NCBI RefSeq assembly: GCF_014303735.1
Contig: NZ_CP060296.1
Coordinates: forward strand, 3,111,501 to 3,175,500
Source: Variovorax sp. PAMC28562
Lineage (GTDB): Bacteria; Pseudomonadota; Gammaproteobacteria; Burkholderiales; Burkholderiaceae_C
Length of the DNA: 64,000 nt
Reading direction: 5' to 3'
Shown here: piece after piece, positions 54,924 to 63,899 of the stretch
Layout of the letters: each line of letters starts with the position of its first letter
Numbering within the stretch: position 1 is the stretch's first letter
Translations under genes and position numbers: made by a program
Notes under the pieces: model-generated
What the model saw: only the letters and a program-made list of their open reading frames with translations
Databases searched by the model: none
What the model was told of the DNA's origin: nothing

Positions 54924-55598
54924 TCACTGATCCTCGTCCGCCGCCGATGCCAATCGGTAACCGAGACCGCGCAGGGTCTGGATGTGGCCGTGCCCGAGCT
55001 TGCGGCGCAGCCGGCTGATGAAGACCTCCAGCGTGTTGCTGTCGGTGTCGTCGTCGAAGCCGTAGAGCGCGTCTTGCAGCAGCTCGCGGGTGTGAATGCG
55101 CTCGGGGCGAGTGGCCATCGCGCGCAACAACGCCCACTCTTTTTGCGTCAACGTCACAGGCTCGCCGTTCTTGCGAACGCTGTCGTGTGCCAGATCGATT
55201 TCGAGCGTGCCCAACTGCAGCACCGGTGCACCGACCGAGCTGCGCCGGCGCTCGACGGCACGCAGGCGAGCCAGCAACTCGGCCGGGTCGTAGGGCTTGA
55301 CGAGGTAGTCATCGGCGCCGGCATCCAGCCCACGGATGCGGTCGGTGACCTGGTCGCGCGCCGTGAGCACGATGACGATGGGACGGTCGCGCAGGGCGCG
55401 TATTTGCGGGAAGAGCGAGAGACCGTCGCCGTCGCCCAGATGCAGGTCGAGCAATACGGCGGCGTACTGCGCCTGAAGCAGTGCGGCACGCGCTTCGGCC
55501 AGGCCGGGCGCCGCGTCGACCACGAACGACTTGGCCTGCAGGTAGCCCCGCAACGCATCGCTCAAAGCCATGTCGTCTTCGACCAGCAAAACGCGCAC
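54924..55598 (-). CDS. OmpR-family response regulator
   Basis: The product has 224 residues. The receiver domain has the acidic pair LLVEDDMAL at residue 3, the phosphorylated Asp in LLDLHLGDGDG near residue 51, VLTARDQ and the lysine in DYLVKPYDPAELL. The C-terminal winged helix ends with NTLEVFISRLRRKLG. It is divergent from the pap2-eptA genes, with an 11-base-spaced repeat in the shared promoter, so it probably controls them as PmrA/QseB-type regulators do. Confidence 0.95.
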   Translation of the reverse strand: MRVLLVEDDMALSDALRGYLQAKSFVVDAAPGLAEARAALLQAQYAAVLLDLHLGDGDGLSLFPQIRALRDRPIVIVLTARDQVTDRIRGLDAGADDYLVKPYDPAELLARLRAVERRRSSVGAPVLQLGTLEIDLAHDSVRKNGEPVTLTQKEWALLRAMATRPERIHTRELLQDALYGFDDDTDSNTLEVFISRLRRKLGHGHIQTLRGLGYRLASAADEDQ

Positions 55599-55663
55599 TC
55601 GGTATCCTTTTCTTGGGCTCTCTTCAAGACGCTCGATGGGTGACGGTCGAGTCTAGTGCGCTC

Positions 55664-55681
55664 TTCAGGCTTCGTTCAGGC
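55664..55681. promoter_or_regulatory. candidate response-regulator box (tandem TTCAGGC)
   Basis: TTCAGGC occurs at 55664-55670 and 55675-55681, one helical turn (11 bases) apart. It lies 78 bases before the pap2 gene and 66 bases before the response regulator gene. OmpR-type regulators bind such direct repeats as head-to-tail dimers. The likely binder is the adjacent response regulator. Confidence 0.55.
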
Positions 55682-55758
55682 TAAAGCCCTATGCTCTGTC
55701 CTCGGTTTTCGCGACCGACCGTGATCGTCCCGCGTTCGCTGCGCTGTTCAAACGCTGC

Positions 55759-56490
55759 ATGAATCGACCGTCTCCCATTTCCTCTTTTCCTTCATCTCCG
55801 CTCGGCACGCCCCGTCTTGTCGGCATCACGCTCGTCTTGCTCCTGTGCGTCCTGGCCTGGGACGCGTCCGGACTCGACCTGGCGGCGGCGCAGGTCTTCG
55901 GCACGCCGGCGGGGTTTCCGTGGCGCTGGAGCAAACAGCTCTCTTTCTGGCTGCACGACGTGCCCCGCATTGGCAGCTGGTTCGTGCTGGCCGCCTGCTT
56001 CGCGTCGATTCGCTGGCCGGTCAGCGTGCTGCGGCAGCTCGACCGCGTCGAACGAACCCAGCTGGCCTTGTCTGCGCTGGCCGCAGTGCTCGCCGTGTCG
56101 TTGATGAAGTCGCACAGCAAGACCAGTTGCCCATGGGATCTGCAGGTTTTCGGCGGCATGGCGCGCTATGTTTCGCACTGGGCGATCGGGGTGGCGGACG
56201 GTGGGCCGGGTGGGTGCTTTCCGGCCGGTCATGCCTCAGCGGCCTTCGCCTGGTTCGGCGGGTACTTCGTCTTCAGGCGCGCCTCGCCGGCCGTGGCGCG
56301 CCGCTGGTTGGTCGTGGTGCTGGTGATGGGCAGCGTGTTCGGCATCGTTCAGCAGATGCGGGGCGCGCACTACTTGAGCCACACGTTGTGGACCGCATGG
56401 ATTTGCTGGACGGTCACGTTCGCGATCGATGCGGCGGTGCGTTTCGCGCGGAGGCCCGCAGTGCGCATTGCCGCTAAGGAGGCGGCATGA
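55759..56490 (+). CDS. PAP2 family lipid phosphatase
   Basis: The product has 243 residues with about six hydrophobic segments. The three PAP2 motifs are recognisable as KSHSKTSCPWDL, CFPAGHASAAFAWFG near residue 155 and QMRGAHYLSHTLWTAW near residue 195, which carry the catalytic histidines. It faces the periplasm and removes phosphate from a lipid. It is followed by an EptA-type gene after 31 bases, which suggests a role in lipid A or undecaprenyl phosphate turnover. Confidence 0.9.
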   Translation: MNRPSPISSFPSSPLGTPRLVGITLVLLLCVLAWDASGLDLAAAQVFGTPAGFPWRWSKQLSFWLHDVPRIGSWFVLAACFASIRWPVSVLRQLDRVERTQLALSALAAVLAVSLMKSHSKTSCPWDLQVFGGMARYVSHWAIGVADGGPGGCFPAGHASAAFAWFGGYFVFRRASPAVARRWLVVVLVMGSVFGIVQQMRGAHYLSHTLWTAWICWTVTFAIDAAVRFARRPAVRIAAKEAA

Positions 56491-56521
56491 AGCGCCATGA
56501 AGATATCAAGGGATTAAAAGA

Positions 56522-58207
56522 ATGACGACGACTTCCAGCCCGCTCGCAACTTTCGATGCATGGGTTCGCCAACCACGGTCGGCGCGCACGTTCATTTTCT
56601 GCCTGAGCCTGTATCTGGCAGTGGCCGCCAACTGGGCGCTGTGGATCGATCTGGCCCGCATCGGCGGTGCGCCCAGCGTGTACCTGCGCACCATCGGCGC
56701 GATGGCGTTGCTGATGATCGCGGGCACTACCGCGCTGCTGTCGTTCACCGCGTGGTCGCGCTTCATGAAGCCATTGTGGTTCGCGGTCGTGGTGCTGGCT
56801 GCGGTGGTGCAGCACTACATGTTGGCCTATCACATCGTGATGGACCCGAGCATGATGGCCAATGCGACGCAGACCGATCCGCACGAGGTGCGCGACCTGC
56901 TGAGCTGGCGCATGGCGTTCAACGTTCTGCTGGTCGTCGCGCTGCCGGCCTTCTGGATCTGGCGCATGCGCATCAAGCGGATGCCACTGTGGTCGCAGGG
57001 GTGGCGCAACCTGGCGCTTGCCGCGGTGGCGCTGGCCATCGGCCTCGGCGGCGCCTTTGTCATGAACCGCGACCTCGCCCCGTTGATGCGCAACGAGGTG
57101 CATCTGCGCTACATGATCAATCCGTTGGCGCCGCTCTATTCGGCGATGCGCGTGGCGGTCAAACCGCTCTTTCAGCGCAGCGGAAAATTGATTCCGATCA
57201 CGGCTGGCGCCAAGCTCGGTGCCAGCTATGCCGCCCAGGCCAAACCGCCTCTCTTCGTGGTGGTCGTCGGCGAAACGGCGCGTGCCGATCACTTCGCGCT
57301 GAACGGCTATGCGCGCAACACCAACCCGGAGCTGGCGAAGCGCGACGTCTACAGCTTTCATAACGTTTACTCGTGCGGTACCAACACGCTGGCATCGGTG
57401 CCGTGCATGTTCTCTTCACTCGGCAAGACGGCTTTCGAGGCGCGCAAGGACGAGCATGAGAACCTGCTCGACGTGCTGCAGGCGTCTGGCCTCGCGGTGT
57501 TCTGGATCGAGAACCAGTCGGGCTGCAAGGACGTGTGCAATCGCGTGCCCAATGCGTCGGCCGTGACAAGTCTTTCTGCAGCCGACAAGGCTGCGCTCTG
57601 CGACGGCGACGAGTGCCTCGACGATGCGTTGCTTAAGGGGCTCGACGAGCGGCTGGCCGCCTTGCCGCCGGAACGCCGCAGCAAAGGCGTGGTGCTCGTC
57701 ATGCACCAAATGGGCAGCCACGGCCCGGCTTACTACAAGCGCTCGACCGCCGACGTGAAGCAGTTCTTGCCGGAGTGCCGGACCAACGCGCTGGCTGAAT
57801 GCGGCCATACCGAACTGGTCAACGGCTACGACAACTCGATCCTGTACACCGATCGTTTTCTCGGCCGCACCATCGATTGGCTCAAAACGCAATCCAAGGA
57901 CTACGACACCGCGATGCTGTACCAGAGCGATCATGGCGAATCGCTCGGCGAGTTCGGCCTGTTCCTGCATGGCTTGCCCTACAGCATCGCACCCGAAGTG
58001 CAAAAGCACATCCCCCTGGTGGCGTGGTTCGGCGATGGCATGGTCAAGCGGCAGAAGCTGTCGAGTGCTTGCCTGAAAGACGAACTCGACAAGCCCTATA
58101 CGCACGACAACCTGTTCCACACCGCTCTAGGTGTAATGGACGTGCTGTCGCCGACCTACAAGCCGGCGCTCGACATGTTCGCTGCCTGTCGCGCGCCTGC
58201 GACCTGA
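56522..58207 (+). CDS. eptA: phosphoethanolamine--lipid A transferase (EptA/MCR family)
   Basis: The product has 561 residues. Five N-terminal membrane helices (about residues 20-180) are followed by a periplasmic sulfatase-like domain. The nucleophile threonine lies in SCGTNTLASVPCMFSSLG near residue 285; other metal ligands are in VVVGETARADHF and YQSDHGESLGE. It moves phosphoethanolamine from phosphatidylethanolamine to lipid A, which lowers surface charge and polymyxin binding. It forms an operon with pap2 and is probably under the divergent two-component system. Confidence 0.93.
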   Translation: MTTTSSPLATFDAWVRQPRSARTFIFCLSLYLAVAANWALWIDLARIGGAPSVYLRTIGAMALLMIAGTTALLSFTAWSRFMKPLWFAVVVLAAVVQHYMLAYHIVMDPSMMANATQTDPHEVRDLLSWRMAFNVLLVVALPAFWIWRMRIKRMPLWSQGWRNLALAAVALAIGLGGAFVMNRDLAPLMRNEVHLRYMINPLAPLYSAMRVAVKPLFQRSGKLIPITAGAKLGASYAAQAKPPLFVVVVGETARADHFALNGYARNTNPELAKRDVYSFHNVYSCGTNTLASVPCMFSSLGKTAFEARKDEHENLLDVLQASGLAVFWIENQSGCKDVCNRVPNASAVTSLSAADKAALCDGDECLDDALLKGLDERLAALPPERRSKGVVLVMHQMGSHGPAYYKRSTADVKQFLPECRTNALAECGHTELVNGYDNSILYTDRFLGRTIDWLKTQSKDYDTAMLYQSDHGESLGEFGLFLHGLPYSIAPEVQKHIPLVAWFGDGMVKRQKLSSACLKDELDKPYTHDNLFHTALGVMDVLSPTYKPALDMFAACRAPAT

Positions 58208-58211
58208 GGCG

Positions 58212-58790
58212 TTATTTCTTCTCGCGTGGCAAGCGGCCCATCATGAAGAACTCGTTGTTCGGCTGCATGCCGCTGAAGCTGGCCATGCGGTTGCTCAGGC
58301 CGAAGAACGAGGTGATCGCGGCGATGTCCCAGATGTCTTCGTCGTCGAAGCCGTGGGCATGCAACGCGGCGAAGTCGGCTTCCTCGATTTCGTGCGAGCG
58401 GTCGCAGATCTTCATCGCGAAGTCGAGCATGGCGCGTTGACGCGGTGTGATGTCGGCCTTGCGGTAGTTGACTGCCACCTGGTCCGCGACCAGCGGCTTC
58501 TTTTCGTAGATGCGCAGCAAGGCGCCGTGCGCCACCACGCAGTAGAGGCACTGGTTGGCAGCGCTGGTGGTGGTGACGATCATCTCGCGGTCGCCCTTGG
58601 TGAGCGAACCTTCTTCCTTCAGCATCAACGCATCGTGGTAAGCGAAGAAGGCGCGCCACTCGGCCGGGCGACGTGCCAATGCGAGGAAGACATTGGGCAC
58701 GAAGCCGGCCTTCTCCTGTACCGCGAGCACGGCGGTGCGGATGTCGTCGGGCAAGTCTTTGAGTTCGGCGAGCGGGTAGCGTGTGGTCAT
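58212..58790 (-). CDS. peroxidase-related (AhpD/carboxymuconolactone decarboxylase-like) protein
   Basis: The product has 192 residues. The redox-type motif CLYCVVAHG, with CxxC and a following His, is near residue 84, as in AhpD-like peroxidase-related enzymes. Other family parts are FLALARRPAEWRAFFAYHDA and DIWDIAAITSFFGLSNRMA. The ATG at 58790 gives the common start MTTRYPLAEL. It converges on eptA with a 4-base gap. The partner and substrate are unknown. Confidence 0.88.
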   Translation of the reverse strand: MTTRYPLAELKDLPDDIRTAVLAVQEKAGFVPNVFLALARRPAEWRAFFAYHDALMLKEEGSLTKGDREMIVTTTSAANQCLYCVVAHGALLRIYEKKPLVADQVAVNYRKADITPRQRAMLDFAMKICDRSHEIEEADFAALHAHGFDDEDIWDIAAITSFFGLSNRMASFSGMQPNNEFFMMGRLPREKK

Positions 58791-58855
58791 GACGAAGATC
58801 ATAGTCAGCGCTGGCGGCGCGCGCGGCCACAATGCATCAACAACCCATTGAGACG

Positions 58856-59098
58856 ATGAACGAACCCAGTGAAACTCCTCCAGCGGCAATGTCCACCACG
58901 ACGCGCTTGCGCATCACCGCCGTTGGCATGGTCGTCGCGGCTGCGTTCACGACGTGGGTTTTTGGACCAAGGTCAGTAACGAAAGCAGCGCCGGCTGAAA
59001 GCGTGGCAGTGCCGTCGCTTCCCGCCTCACCTCCGGCGTCACCTCGCGAATCGGATCCCAAGAACGCTACGAGCGCGACTGCGGGTGTGGCGAAATGA
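58856..59098 (+). CDS. small single-span membrane protein, hypothetical
   Basis: A frame of 80 residues (from the ATG at 58856) has a polar head, one membrane segment (ITAVGMVVAAAFTTWVFG, about residues 21-38) and a Pro/Ser/Ala-rich tail. I do not recognise it. Its end overlaps the convergent eutC gene by 32 bases. The residue pattern resembles a real short membrane protein, but no other evidence supports expression. Confidence 0.4.
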   Translation: MNEPSETPPAAMSTTTRLRITAVGMVVAAAFTTWVFGPRSVTKAAPAESVAVPSLPASPPASPRESDPKNATSATAGVAK

Positions 59099-59885
59099 CG
59101 CGAGGCTCTTGCGGTGCCGATTCGAGCACTGCGAGATCGCTCTCGTCCTTTAGTGCCACACCGGTCAGGCCACGGCGCAACGACTCGCGCATCAGCCATG
59201 CGAGCTTGAACGCGGCAACGTCATAGGCCAGACCTTCGGGCCGCACGTTAGAGATGCAATTGCGCTCGGCGTCGTGCCGCCCGCGCTTCGGCGAATGGGT
59301 CAGGTAGATGCCGAGGCTGTCGGGGGAACTCAAGCCCGGCCGCTCGCCGATGAGCATCACCGAAAGCGCCGCGCCGAACACTTCACCGGCCTCGTCGGCC
59401 AGCGCCACGCGCGCCTGCGATGCGATGACGACAGGCGCGAATCGCGTGTCGGGCGGCAAGTGTTTTCGCAAGGCGGCGAGCAACGGCACGGCATGGCGTT
59501 CGATCGCCAGCGAGGACAGGCCATCGCCGATCACGATGCACACTTCGGGCCGATTCGCATCGTTGACTTGCGCTGCATCGGCACGCAACCTCGCCGCGTC
59601 TTCGGCATCGAGTTGACGGCCGAGGTCGGGGCGGCGCAGGTACTCCGTGCGGTCGGTCGCGCGACTGCGCACGCGTTCGACAATCCAGCCATCGGCCTGC
59701 AATTCGGCGTCGAGCTTGTCCAGATCGAGCGCAGCGTGAATGGCGTCGCGCGCCATCGCGTGGGCCCAACCGAAGCGCAAGGTTTCATCGGTCGGCATGC
59801 CGGAACCGGCGCGGCCGAGCGCGAGACGAGCCGGTGTGCGGGCACGCCATTCCTGCCAGGGGTTGGGAGTGACCGGCGAAGTCAT
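59067..59885 (-). CDS. eutC: ethanolamine ammonia-lyase small subunit
   Basis: The product has 272 residues. It helps bind adenosylcobalamin in ethanolamine ammonia-lyase, which converts ethanolamine to acetaldehyde and ammonia. Family parts are TPARLALGRAGSGMPT near residue 17, CIVIGDGLSSLAIERHA near residue 116 and ISNVRPEGLAYDVAAFKLAW near residue 220. The ATG at 59885 overlaps the eutB stop by 4 bases. No microcompartment shell genes lie nearby. Confidence 0.96.
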   Translation of the reverse strand: MTSPVTPNPWQEWRARTPARLALGRAGSGMPTDETLRFGWAHAMARDAIHAALDLDKLDAELQADGWIVERVRSRATDRTEYLRRPDLGRQLDAEDAARLRADAAQVNDANRPEVCIVIGDGLSSLAIERHAVPLLAALRKHLPPDTRFAPVVIASQARVALADEAGEVFGAALSVMLIGERPGLSSPDSLGIYLTHSPKRGRHDAERNCISNVRPEGLAYDVAAFKLAWLMRESLRRGLTGVALKDESDLAVLESAPQEPRVISPHPQSRS

Positions 59886-61285
59886 GTGCCGAGCGCGGCC
59901 AAGCCGCCCATGCCTGCGAGCAGTCGATTCGGTTGATGGGAAGAGGGTGGCGCGAGCCGACCGGCGCTGTCGGTGATCTGCATCTTCTGCAGCCACGCCT
60001 CGAACTCCGGCGCACGCTTCAAGCCAAGTGTTTCGCGCAGGAACAGCGCGTCGTGGAACGAGGTGCTCTGGTAGTTGAGCATCACGTCGTCGGCCCCCGG
60101 CACGCCCATGATGAAGTTGATGCCCGCGGTGCCCAGCAGCACCAGCAGCGTGTCCATGTCGTCCTGGTCTGCCTCGGCATGGTTGGTGTAGCAGATGTCG
60201 CAACCGATCGGCAGGCCGAGCAGCTTGCCGCAGAAATGGTCTTCGAGCCCTGCGCGAATGATCTGCTTGCCGTCGAACAGATACTCCGGTCCGATAAAGC
60301 CGACCACCGTGTTGATGAGAAACGGCTTGTAGCGCCGCGCCAGCGCATAGGCACGCACCTCGCAGGTCTGCTGGTCGACGCCGAAGTTGGCATTGGCCGA
60401 CAGTGCGCTGCCTTGCCCGGTCTCGAAGTACATGACGTTGTCGCCGACCGTGCCGCGCTTGAGCGACAACGCCGCCGCATACGCTTCGTCGAGCAGTTCG
60501 GGTGTCACGCCGAAAGACAGGTTGGCTTTTTCGGTGCCGGCGATCGACTGGAACATCAGGTCGACCGGGGCCCCGGCTTCCACCAGCTTCAACGTGTTGG
60601 TCACGTGGGTCAGCACGCAGCTTTGCGTTGGAATCTCGAAGCGCTGGATCACCTCGTCGAGCATGTGCAGCAGGTTGCCGAGAACCGGCATGCTGTCCGA
60701 TGCGGGGTTGAGTCCGATGACCGCATCGCCAGCACCGTAGAGCAGGCCGTCGAGTGTCGATGCCGCGACACCGCGCAGATCATCGGTCGGATGGTTGGGT
60801 TGCAGCCGAACCGACAGATGGCCGGGCAGGCCGACGGTGTCTCTGAACCGCGTGACGACGCTGCATTTCTTGGCGACCGAAACCAGGTCCTGGTTGCGCA
60901 TGAGCTTGGAAACCGCGGCGACCATTTCGGGTGTGAGGCCGGGTGCCAACGCTGTGAGCGTGACGGTGGTCGCCTGCTCCGACAGCAGCCAGTTGCGGCA
61001 GTCGCCGACCGTCAGATGCGAGACGGGCGCGAAGGCAGCGGCGTCGTGGCTGTCGATGATGAGGCGAGTGATGTTGTCGCTCTCGTAAGGCACCAGCGCT
61101 TCGTTTAAAAATTGCTTGAGTGGCGTGTCGGCAAGGACATATCGGGCAGCCATGCGCTGTTGCGATGTGGCCGCGCCGATGCCGGCCAGATAGTCGCCTG
61201 AACGCGCCGGACTCGCGAACGCCATGACCTGTTTGAGGTCATCGAACGTGAAGACTTGGCCTTCTATGGTGGTGCTGTATCGCAT
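59882..61285 (-). CDS. eutB: ethanolamine ammonia-lyase large subunit
   Basis: The product has 467 residues, the normal EutB length. It is the catalytic TIM-barrel chain that works with EutC and adenosylcobalamin. Recognisable regions are SGDYLAGIGAATSQQRMAA near residue 29, GLNPASDSMPVLGNLLHMLD near residue 195, and NFIMGVPGADDVMLNYQSTS near residue 395. It lies 38 bases downstream of an ethanolamine-type permease and is coupled to eutC. Confidence 0.97.
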   Translation of the reverse strand: MRYSTTIEGQVFTFDDLKQVMAFASPARSGDYLAGIGAATSQQRMAARYVLADTPLKQFLNEALVPYESDNITRLIIDSHDAAAFAPVSHLTVGDCRNWLLSEQATTVTLTALAPGLTPEMVAAVSKLMRNQDLVSVAKKCSVVTRFRDTVGLPGHLSVRLQPNHPTDDLRGVAASTLDGLLYGAGDAVIGLNPASDSMPVLGNLLHMLDEVIQRFEIPTQSCVLTHVTNTLKLVEAGAPVDLMFQSIAGTEKANLSFGVTPELLDEAYAAALSLKRGTVGDNVMYFETGQGSALSANANFGVDQQTCEVRAYALARRYKPFLINTVVGFIGPEYLFDGKQIIRAGLEDHFCGKLLGLPIGCDICYTNHAEADQDDMDTLLVLLGTAGINFIMGVPGADDVMLNYQSTSFHDALFLRETLGLKRAPEFEAWLQKMQITDSAGRLAPPSSHQPNRLLAGMGGLAALGT

Positions 61286-61323
61286 GTTCCTGGCGTGTCG
61301 ATCTGGTAGCGGGTACTTCCCGT

Positions 61324-62688
61324 TCAGGTGGAAAGCATCGCATCCGGCGCAGCAGCCAGGCGCTGTTTGGCCGTCGCCAAAAAGTAACCGTAGCCCAACG
61401 CCATCAGCACGACGAAGAAAAGCGTCAGCATCGCATTGAACCAGACCATGGCCCCCAGGCATACCAGCCCCAGGCCGAACGCGATGGCGGGAAACACGGG
61501 GTAGAAGGGCGCGCGATAGGTGCGCAACAAATCCGGCTCGGACTTGCGCAGCTTGAACAGCGCCGCCATCGAAATCAGGTACATCACGATCGCGCCGAGC
61601 ACGGCCATCGTCACGATGTTGGCGGTCAGGGTCTGGCCGCCGAACTGGACCAGCTCGTCGCTGAAGATGGCGACGACACCGATCACGCCACCGGCCAACA
61701 GCGCGCGGTGCGGCGTGTTGAATCGGGGGCTCAGAGCGGCGAAGTACTTGGGCAAGTAGCCAGCGCGGGCCAGCGCGAAGATCTGCCGCGAGTAGCCCAT
61801 GATGATTCCGTGGAAGGAGGCGATGAGGCCGAACAGGCCGATCCACACCAGCATGTGCAGCCAGCCGCTGTTCTCGCCGACCACCACCTTCATCGCCTGC
61901 GGCAACGGGTCGTTGATGTTGGCCAGCTTGCGCCAGTCGCCCACGCCGCCCGCGAAGATCATCACGCCGAAGGCGAGGATCACCAGCGTGACGATGCCGG
62001 TCGTGTAGGCGATGGGAATAGTCCTGTGCGGATCGCGCGCTTCTTCAGCCGCCATGGCCGCGCCTTCGATGGCGAGGAAGAACCAGATCGCAAACGGGAT
62101 CGACGCGAAGATGCCGGAGACTGCCGCGCCGTTGAGCACGTCGCCGCCCGCCCATCCATTGGCGACGAAGTTGGCCAGCGACCAGCCCGGCGTGACCACG
62201 CCCATGAACATCAGCAGCTCGAAGATGGCGAGCAGCGTCACGAAGAGTTCGAAGGCCGCCGCGATGCCGACGCCGGCCCAATTGAGCGCGATGAAGATGA
62301 CGTACGCGCCGAGCGCGAACCATTTCGGGTTGACGCCTGGAAACTGCACGTTGAGGTACGCGCCGATCGCCAGCGCGATGGCCGGCGGCGCGAAGACGAA
62401 CTCGATCAGCGTGGCGAAGCCGGCCACGAAGCCGCCCGTCGGTCCGAAGGCGCGCCGCGCATAGGCGAAGGGTCCTCCGGCGTGCGGAATGGCGGTCGAC
62501 AGCTCGGTGAAGCTGAAGATGAAGGTCGTGTACATCGTCGCGACCAGCACGGTGGCGACCAGGAAGCCGAGCGTCCCGGCGGTGTTCCAGCCGTAGCTCC
62601 AGCCGAAGTATTCGCCCGAGATGACGAGGCCGACCGCAATGCCCCACAGCTGGAACGGACCGAGCACTTTTCGAAGACCCGAAGACAT
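61324..62688 (-). CDS. eat: ethanolamine permease (APC superfamily)
   Basis: The product has 454 residues with about 12 membrane helices. The start region PFQLWGIAVGLVISGEYFGW and helix TELSTAIPHAGGPFAYARRA are typical of ethanolamine permeases of the APC superfamily. AGGAAAAACCCC precedes the ATG at 62688. It is the first gene of an operon with eutB and eutC, which defines ethanolamine as the probable substrate. Confidence 0.92.
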   Translation of the reverse strand: MSSGLRKVLGPFQLWGIAVGLVISGEYFGWSYGWNTAGTLGFLVATVLVATMYTTFIFSFTELSTAIPHAGGPFAYARRAFGPTGGFVAGFATLIEFVFAPPAIALAIGAYLNVQFPGVNPKWFALGAYVIFIALNWAGVGIAAAFELFVTLLAIFELLMFMGVVTPGWSLANFVANGWAGGDVLNGAAVSGIFASIPFAIWFFLAIEGAAMAAEEARDPHRTIPIAYTTGIVTLVILAFGVMIFAGGVGDWRKLANINDPLPQAMKVVVGENSGWLHMLVWIGLFGLIASFHGIIMGYSRQIFALARAGYLPKYFAALSPRFNTPHRALLAGGVIGVVAIFSDELVQFGGQTLTANIVTMAVLGAIVMYLISMAALFKLRKSEPDLLRTYRAPFYPVFPAIAFGLGLVCLGAMVWFNAMLTLFFVVLMALGYGYFLATAKQRLAAAPDAMLST

Positions 62689-62832
62689 GGGGTTTTTCCT
62701 TCCAGGTTGCAGATGGCCATTGCACAGCAAGACCAATGCCACCGCGTGTCGGCCGTGGCGCTGCGGCTTCGCAATAATGGACCTTTTCCATGGGCGGCTT
62801 CATGGACCGCTCTCAACCTGCAAGGACTTCCC

Positions 62833-63252
62833 GTGCGATCTCTTCTTCTCTCTGTTTCCTTCGGTATCTCTGCCCTGTGCCTGTCCACTGCGAGCTTCGC
62901 GCAAAGCGCAGCCGTCACCACGCCGAGCGGCCTGGTTTACCAATCGCTGAAAGACGGCACCGGCGCCTCGCCGGCCGCGACCGACGTCGTCAAGGTCCAC
63001 TACAAAGGCACCTTCCCCGACAGCGGCAAGGAATTCGATAGCTCGTACTCGCGCGGCGAGCCGACCGAATTTCCGCTGAACGGCGTGATCCCGTGCTGGA
63101 CCGAAGGCGTGCAGAAAATGAAGGTCGGCGGCAAGGCCAAGCTGACCTGCCCACCGGCGATCGCCTACGGTTCACGCGGTGCCGGCGGTGTGATCCCGCC
63201 GAATGCGACGCTCAACTTCGAAGTCGAGCTGGTCGCGGTCAAGGGCAAGTAA
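62833..63252 (+). CDS. FKBP-type peptidyl-prolyl cis-trans isomerase, secreted
   Basis: The product has 139 residues and starts at a GTG preceded by AAGGA. A signal peptide (residues 1-24, ending TASFA) is followed by an FKBP domain with VVKVHYKGTFPDSGKEFDSS near residue 56 and GGKAKLTCPPAIAYGSRGAG near residue 100. A conserved Trp occurs in VIPCWTEGVQ. It speeds proline isomerisation of exported proteins. It is divergent from the ethanolamine permease with a 144-base gap. Confidence 0.92.
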   Translation: MRSLLLSVSFGISALCLSTASFAQSAAVTTPSGLVYQSLKDGTGASPAATDVVKVHYKGTFPDSGKEFDSSYSRGEPTEFPLNGVIPCWTEGVQKMKVGGKAKLTCPPAIAYGSRGAGGVIPPNATLNFEVELVAVKGK

Positions 63253-63287
63253 GCAGTCCAGTGCTTCGCCGGTCGGGACGCGCTGGC

Positions 63288-63899
63288 TTACCTTGGCGCG
63301 AAATCGAGAAAAGCGAAGTCGGCCTTGTAGCCGGCCGCTTTCGGGCTGCAGGCGTAGAGCCCGCACTGCACGAACGGCGCCGCTGCGCGTTCACTCAGAT
63401 GTGCGATTCGAAGTTGCGACCACGCGACTCCGTCTGTAGACGATTCCACGATGCAGTCCGAGCGCTCGGTGCGGATGCGAAACCAGAGCGCGGTCACCTC
63501 GTCTCCCACGGGCTGGGTCGACCAGTCGGAATACTGCCCGTTGGTGACGACGGCGCCGAGCCGGCTCGGTCCGTCCGGCTCGAACTCGACCGACGTTTTG
63601 AGCCAGCAGGACGGCGACAGTCGCACCATCAACCCGGCCTGGTCGTACTGGTGGCGCGGCGAAAAATGCACCTGCGTGGTCAGCGTGAAGTCGCCGGTCG
63701 CGTTCAGGTACAGGAAGTGCCCGTTGTCGACTTCGAAGCCGTAGTGGGTGCGTTGCCAGAAATCGGTACCGGCGTCCGGTTCGATCGACAGGCCGCCGCC
63801 TCCGGTGCCGATGCGCCAGTGCGCCGGTTCGGACTGCCAGCGCAACGCGGGATGCAGCGCCAGGCCGGAAAAATTGTCGTGCATGGCAAGGTCTGTCAT
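63288..63899 (-). CDS. DUF1349 domain-containing protein
   Basis: The product has 203 residues and is made up of one DUF1349 domain, a concanavalin-like beta sandwich. Family parts are YLNATGDFTLTTQVHFSPRH, YDQAGLMVRLSPSCWLKTSV and GLYACSPKAAGYKADFAF. The ATG at 63899 overlaps the stop of the preceding gene by 4 bases; a second ATG lies at 63884. The function is unknown, though the fold often binds carbohydrate. It is translated with the amidohydrolase. Confidence 0.88.
   Translation of the reverse strand: MTDLAMHDNFSGLALHPALRWQSEPAHWRIGTGGGGLSIEPDAGTDFWQRTHYGFEVDNGHFLYLNATGDFTLTTQVHFSPRHQYDQAGLMVRLSPSCWLKTSVEFEPDGPSRLGAVVTNGQYSDWSTQPVGDEVTALWFRIRTERSDCIVESSTDGVAWSQLRIAHLSERAAAPFVQCGLYACSPKAAGYKADFAFLDFAPR

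Noticed and set aside
61708..62832. Extended N-terminus for the FKBP isomerase, opposite the permease
   Set aside because: The permease gene is well supported there, and the GTG at 62833 with AAGGA gives a clean signal peptide.
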